Shown: positions 58,301 to 64,000 of the stretch, piece after piece
Position numbering within the stretch: position 1 is the first letter of the stretch
How the letters are laid out: each line of letters starts with the position of its first letter
Source: Macrolepiota albuminosa
Taxonomy: Eukaryota; Basidiomycota; Agaricomycetes; Agaricales; Agaricaceae
Direction: 5' to 3'
DNA length: 64,000 nucleotides
NCBI GenBank assembly: GCA_027475525.1
Contig: JAMWFC010000051.1
Location: forward strand, 757,205 to 821,204
Position numbers and translations under genes: made by a program
Notes under the pieces: generated by a model
The model's input: the letters and a program-made list of their open reading frames with translations, nothing else
Database searches by the model: none
What the model was told of the DNA's origin: nothing

Positions 58301-58614
58301 TCCCCATCCGTAGTCTTCAGCGGGTTCCTTTTGCTTATCAACAGGATGGCCAGCGGCGTCTTTTTAAGATAGAGACGTGAGTATGAAGCTATGTCGGCCA
58401 CGTATAGAGTTACCTCACCGTGACTAATTGAACTGGTCGCATAATCAGGAAGCTGTTTGGCAATTAGCGGAGGGACAGGAAGTGTGGGAGGTTCTACAGA
58501 TATCGGCTGCTCCTCTGGTTCCGACTCCGCTGGCGCTTGTGCTGGCGGTGTAGGCTCTTTCTTAACGTCCTTATCTCCTTTTTTCTGCTTTGTCTTGGTT
58601 TTTTTCTGAGCCAT
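55397..58614 (-). CDS. Repeat-rich W/N/G/D protein with conserved C-terminal domain (possibly CcmS-related)
   Basis: One gene on the minus strand. Start at 58614 (MAQKKTKTKQKKGDKDVKK): Lys-rich N-terminus, then a Pro/Trp/Gly-rich disordered part (WYDWGRKPQTAVRAPPDRW; DEYTDDGYTDDEYTDD). HHQLEKARRLKQIAEEQRRS is a short helix. A tandem repeat with core WNNNGGDG follows (minus-strand coding, 56502-56845). The C-terminal domain is the likely functional part: ITEDLRPTKSSTLLRLGLRP, RDRIHWIYSPKNESGVVSIL, LFVNVTFRLQEYPYQPVFDW and SVAMWRRKLQVPKDMRKEY. The end is a Lys/Ala-rich tail (KPAKPAKPALKTHQRG), stop 55397. Basidiomycete proteins with this AMWRRK domain exist and I recall them as CcmS-related, with low certainty. 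No biochemical role can be given. Confidence 0.75.
56502..56845 (-). repeat. Coding minisatellite, 24-bp unit (WNNNGGDG / WNNNSGDG)
   Basis: About 14 imperfect 24-bp units encode WNNNGGDG-like octads. Part of the array alternates GGDG and SGDG units, a 48-bp higher-order period. Two units differ in length (+2 near 56660-56672, +4 near 56703-56725 on the plus strand). Between them the protein frame is shifted and then restored. The array is open in all six frames. Confidence 0.9.
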
Positions 58615-59064
58615 CACGTTCCAGGCCTCGCTTTATATGTCAAGGGTGTATGGACTAAACTCAGACGCGAGCCAGGAGCGTTTTGGATATAACACAGAAG
58701 AGTCCAAAACCATGGATGCCGGATATGCCACATTGGGAGAGATCACAAGTTCGTATATACTTATTGGCAGTTTTGCACACGCGTCGTTGATATCTCCTTA
58801 CATAAAGCTATCCTTTCCTTACGTCTCCGATCCTCCAAAAATACCTTTCGATTTTCCTTATTTTTCCTCTGGTTACTTATGGACGGCATAATCAGACTTG
58901 CCCCTGTTCCATCATGATTCTCTCTTGTTGCATCAAACCCCGCCTAAGCGATGCCATATCTAGCAGCCTGACAGAAATGTTCCTCAGACTGGTCTCTCAC
59001 CTATCGATTTCTTTCAGTGCAGTAGCTACGTCCGTGACGGTAGGCTCTGGACTTCGTCTTTATC
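58615..59064. other. Divergent region upstream of the repeat-rich protein and the membrane protein
   Basis: About 450 bp with one ACGCGT at 58779-58784 and a T/C-rich stretch (58810-58870). An 84-codon open stretch at 58637-58891 begins with ATG but shows no domain and is not called. Confidence 0.4.
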
Positions 59065-60313
59065 ATGATGAACATTCGTTGGAGCTGGATCTTCATTATG
59101 TACTTGTTGCTGGTTCGACAGGGTGCCACTCTATCTGATGACGACCACACTATCGGTGAGATCCACTGGCGAGCTGGACCCTACAAATCGTACGTAGTGT
59201 TTGGTCTAAAGTATACTTTTTGTTGACAGTCTTGTATGATAGAACTTGGATCCTCGATTCGTTGAACCTGGATTCGATAACGGAAGTCTAACGTTGGGGG
59301 AATTGTGGGTGGAAGCATTGGAGGATTAGCGGTCCTTTGTATCCTCGTGTTTTTCTTTTCAAAGCGGCGGCGGCGCAGGATAATCGATGTTGAGGAAGGT
59401 TCAAGGAGTCCAACGACTTTGAAAAAGGAAAGATTGGATAGCCGGTTGTCAGACCCTAGATCCCAATTTTCTACTGACGGCAAGGACAACGGGAAAATCA
59501 GTTTGCGGGATGTTCTTAGTCGACGGCCAAGAATCGGAAAGAAAGCACCGCTGGACAATATCCTTCCAACCTACAAAGTTGCATTGCCCCCCGGTTCTAC
59601 GGAGTCCATTGATCGTCCTTCACGAACGGTAGCAACTCATGTACCGCATTATCCTAGCATTCTTGAGCGCGGTTCGAAGAAACGCCCTTCTCCGCCACCG
59701 CCTTTAGAAGGCTACCCCTCATTTTTATCGTGTCTCCTTGACCGACTCAGGTCAATCCAGAGACGTCAACGACAGAGAAAGGATAGGTCGACGAAAGTTA
59801 CAGATACCGCCTACGGCTCTCATAGTAACGACACCTGGCCGAACACTCCCTAATACCATCGTCACAAGCGCTCAAAGCGCAGGGCTACACATGCGAAAGT
59901 CACCTTCACGGAGGCGGTCATTTTTCTCTAAGGATACATTCAAGCATCCCTTCATACCTGTCCGAGGTATAGATACAACCCTACGATTCCCACCTGGTTC
60001 TCCGCTGTCTGCACATTACCAGCCATCACGGCAACACCTCGAAGCACGAATGGAGGGTCGTAGTCCACGTATCGGGAGTGGTCCATCCAGTGCTCGCCCA
60101 GAGAAGGACTCGGCATCAGTAGAACGTCCATTTCCTCCACCCGATGGATCCGGATCATCAAAACAAGCGCGGTTAGTGGAAGCGCTCCAGAGTGCAGGGA
60201 TTGAGATATCCCGAACTCCTCGAACTCCCGCTCTAAATTGTTCATCAAATGCTCTTCCTCCTCAGAGTAACAATCATCCATTACACACCGAACTCCTCGA
60301 ACTCCCGCTCTAA
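59065..60313 (+). CDS. Putative single-pass membrane protein, gene model uncertain
   Basis: The family is unknown. An ATG at 59065 opens a hydrophobic stretch (NIRWSWIFIMYLLLV) that could be a signal peptide, followed by an acidic start (TLSDDDHTIG). Further on, GGIVGGSIGGLAVLCILVFF is a clear membrane helix with the stop-transfer run SKRRRRR near 59350-59380. A long basic, Ser/Pro-rich cytoplasmic part follows (KERLDSRLSDPRSQFSTDG; RPSPPPPLEGYPSF). The reading then changes frame near 59740-59850 and continues as TSAQSAGLHMRKSPSRRRSF to LVEALQSAGIEISRTP. No normal intron explains this frame change. A 77-bp duplication (60211-60364) cuts the end; with one copy the frame would run to 60462. The layout resembles fungal single-helix surface proteins. 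Ectodomain exons (59100-59290) are not resolved. Confidence 0.5.
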
Positions 60314-60364
60314 ATTGTTCATCAAATGCTCTTCCTCCTCAGAGTAACAATCATCCATTACACA
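60211..60364. repeat. Exact 77-bp tandem duplication (60211-60287 / 60288-60364)
   Basis: Two identical copies at the 3' end of the putative membrane protein gene; the second copy creates an early stop at 60313. Confidence 0.97.
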
Positions 60365-60520
60365 TGCTTAAGTTCTTGCCGGACCGCCTACGGCTTCGTA
60401 TATATAGTCAAAAAATCATCCGCACTACTCTAGTCAACTCACGACGCATCATGAGGAATTAACGGTGTGATGTAAGATTTCTAAGCCAATATACCTATGC
60501 AACATTACCCTCAGCAGCAT

Positions 60521-62165
<1,645 letters not shown>

Positions 62166-62433
62166 TATCGTTGTGGTAGAGGCTCCCAATGTGAAAAAGT
62201 GGTCGGCCGAGCTCGCCGATCATGCACGTGGCCGACGCGTCCCGATCCGAGGGATAGCACTTACACTAATTAGAAGAAATATCGTCACCAGTGTGTTGCC
62301 GGTCAAGTCGAATGTAATTTTCCAATTCGCGAAGTTTATGAGTGCATCAATGTGTCCCTGCCACTCTTTCTGGCACGGAAAGCGGAAAGAACTCATCACA
62401 AGCCTCGCGTTATTTGGTGTTGTTTAAACTTTA

Positions 62434-62439
62434 ACGCGT
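62434..62439. promoter_or_regulatory. MluI cell-cycle box ACGCGT
   Basis: An ACGCGT 53 bp before the Cdt2 start codon, followed by CGCG, so it forms an extended ACGCGTCGCG cluster. Confidence 0.5.
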
Positions 62440-62460
62440 CGCGCTTTCTTCTCTTTGTTG

Positions 62461-62466
62461 ACGCGT
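62461..62466. promoter_or_regulatory. MluI cell-cycle box ACGCGT
   Basis: A second ACGCGT 26 bp before the Cdt2 start, in the context GACGCGTTTT. Confidence 0.5.
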
Positions 62467-62491
62467 TTTCTAGCTCCGTCACATTGGCTCA

Positions 62492-64000
62492 ATGATTCCG
62501 ATCCCATCTTCGTCTCCTTCACAGATGCTCCATGAACGAACGAATATTCCCTGTATTCCAGTTCAGACGAAACTATCTTTCGCTCTACCCACACCTCCGT
62601 CAGACAAACCCATAAATTCTTCCACGGGACTATTGAGAAAGCGCAAGCTCAGTTGCTCTGCGGCAGATGACACAGATACCAAACCCAATTGCATAAAATG
62701 GGTCGGCAGTGATGATGATGTTGAAATGGAAGACGCGACGCGTCCACCCCGAGCACGCAGATACACATCATTTCACAAAGTAATGCGAACAGCGGCAGCA
62801 GTACCCGGGCGGAGGCGAGAAGATAGTATGTCACAGATACTGCACTTTTGCGTTTGACCTGCTTATTTTGTCATAAAGCTCCTACTCGAGCGATTCTCCA
62901 ATCTTTCGTCTCTTCCAATAAATCGGACGTTTACAAGTGCCAGTCTAGTGACGTAGACGGATATTTAACACCGCCATACGCATGTTCTTATACGAAAGGT
63001 AAACAAATTGATCACTCACCAGTGAAGGGACTGACTATAAAGACTAGGCGCAAAAAATGGCCGCATACCAATACTAGCCATAGCCACTGAGCAAGGAACA
63101 GTGCACGTCATGAACACGTCTAAAAGAAATGACTGGGACTTAGGTGTGTAAGAATTAGCTATTGATGCGCTGGAAAAATGACTTTCGTGATAGAACCACC
63201 TCGAACGACGTTACAGGTCCACCAGAATGGGATTTTTGATATCAAATGGAACAACGACGATACACTTCTAGCCACTTGCTCTGGAGATCAGTCAACACAC
63301 ATTACCTGCGTGACTGAGGAGAAAGTTATGTATGCCCTTCGTGCGCATACGAGCACCGTTAAGTGTGCTGCATGGGATCCAAACAATGCAAATCTTCTTA
63401 GTACTGGGGGACGAGACGGTTCAATCTGCTTGTGGGATCTACGTATTTCGGGGACCGGCGATGAAGATGGTTCCACCGTTCTGAAACCTGTGATAACTAT
63501 TCCTGGAGCGCATGAAGAATCGGCGTCAAAGGCTAGACGTCGGTGCAAGAAAGCATCGGGATCAAGGAGCATTACCAGTATACTGTACCCTGAAATGGGA
63601 ACCTATGGCCTGGTTAGCAGCGGCTCGTTTGATGGGTAAGTAATAATCCTGTCACTTGTTGATAATGAACGTCCAACTTACGAGTGTGTACACATCAGTG
63701 TTATTAAACATTGGGACTTGAGATCGCCAGCCAAAGGGAAAGGATCTGCCAAGCCCAAATCTCCTATGACCTTGTACTCGTCTACAGATGATCCGACAAC
63801 GCTATATGGCTCTCGTCGTCCCCGTGGGATTATCAAGTTGACACTTGGTATAGGGGTATCATCTGGGCTCATTTTCGGCCTTGGGGTCGACTCCAGGGTC
63901 CATGTCTACGATGTTCTCTCTTTGAATCCGCTGCCTGTGAACTATTCCCACAAAAACATGCAGACCAACTCCTTCTATATAGGACTAAACTTGTCACCCT
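62492..64000 (+). CDS. CDT2: Cdt2/DTL, WD40 substrate receptor of CRL4 ubiquitin ligase (3'-truncated)
   Basis: Cdt2 recruits PCNA-bound substrates such as Cdt1 to Cul4-Ddb1 in S phase. The start at 62492 (MIPIPSSSPSQMLHERT) belongs to the same gene as the WD40 part: introns at about 62829-62880 and 63000-63048 join RREDTPTRAILQSFVSS, YLTPPYACSYTKGAKNGRIP, ILAIATEQGTVHVMNTSKR and, after a third intron before 63180, PPRTTLQVHQNGIFDIKW. WD repeats show LLATCSGDQST, TSTVKCAAWDPNNANLLSTG, GRDGSICLWDLR and, after an intron near 63637, FDGVIKHWDLR. The two WDxR motifs (WDLR) fit Ddb1 contact. RRPRGIIKL, SRVHVYDVLSL and NSFYIGLNLSP match the family up to the window edge. N-terminal 115 residues are disordered. 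The rest, about half the propeller, lies outside. Confidence 0.88.

Larger units (their letters stand above)
62166..62491. promoter_or_regulatory. Divergent promoter Lys12 / Cdt2 with three MluI cell-cycle boxes
   Basis: The 326-bp shared promoter contains three ACGCGT sites (62235-62240, 62434-62439, 62461-62466) and a CACGTG at 62225-62230. Two ACGCGT sites lie 26 and 53 bp before the Cdt2 start. ACGCGT is the core bound by MBF-type G1/S factors in ascomycete yeasts. Regulation of Cdt2 by such a factor is inferred. Confidence 0.55.

Noticed and set aside
62560..62600. A PIP-box (PCNA-binding) motif in the N-terminus of Cdt2 (QTKLSFALP)
   Set aside because: Q, L and one aromatic residue are present, but the paired aromatic residues of a PIP box are missing at the right positions.

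Overview
This is a gene-dense nuclear segment of a filamentous basidiomycete, most likely an Agaricomycete. The evidence is many short GT-AG introns of about 45-65 bp inside almost every gene, roughly one gene per 3 kb on both strands, a DUF6533-type serpentine membrane protein, p24, Dre2 and Far11 homologues of fungal type, and several large proteins with only basidiomycete-like architecture. I see no rRNA, tRNA, CRISPR array or transposon. The genes are conserved housekeeping and cell-cycle genes, not an accessory island.

Layout: an inositol hexakisphosphate kinase (3' part) and the meiotic RING E3 HEI10/CCNB1IP1 on + (1-3622); a long unknown protein with a CUE-like tail on - (3844-6938); Mediator subunit Med18 on + and Bcd1 on -, tail to tail (7475-9734); Dre2 and a forkhead factor on - (9962-12536); a DUF6533 membrane protein on + (13618-15350); an S33 peptidase and the STRIPAK subunit Far11 on - (15881-22148); a Pcl/Pho80-like cyclin on + (23263-25800), the ubiquitin E1 Uba1 on - (26943-30845) and a second Pcl-like cyclin on - (31296-32707); Cactin on - and mitochondrial ClpX on + (33565-38549); RanBP1 on - and Emp24 on + (38769-40641); kinesin-8 on - and dihydroorotase on + (40887-45663); a C2H2 factor on + (45845-47672); a very long spectrin-like/GAR-domain protein on - (47918-54056); a coiled-coil membrane protein and a repeat-rich W/N/G/D protein on - (54366-58614); a single-pass membrane protein on + (59065-60313); homoisocitrate dehydrogenase Lys12 on - and the CRL4 substrate receptor Cdt2 on + (60521-64000, cut by the window end).

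The most important result concerns the sequence itself. Fifteen places carry an exact direct duplication of exactly 77 bp. Fourteen are immediate tandems, and one pair is split by a run of exactly 100 N. They fall in exons, introns and intergenic DNA alike. Where one lies in coding sequence it breaks the frame, and in several genes reading through a single copy restores the conserved protein. This is the expected mark of contigs from a k=77 de Bruijn assembly joined without trimming their overlap, so these are almost certainly artefacts.

Other points of interest are three MluI (ACGCGT) boxes in the Lys12/Cdt2 divergent promoter, two Pcl-like cyclins flanking Uba1, a spectraplakin-like protein without the usual actin-binding part, a mitochondrial ClpX that keeps an IGF-type ClpP loop, and a low-complexity repeat that is open in all six frames. 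I found no novel multi-gene system such as defence, secondary metabolism or a mobile element.
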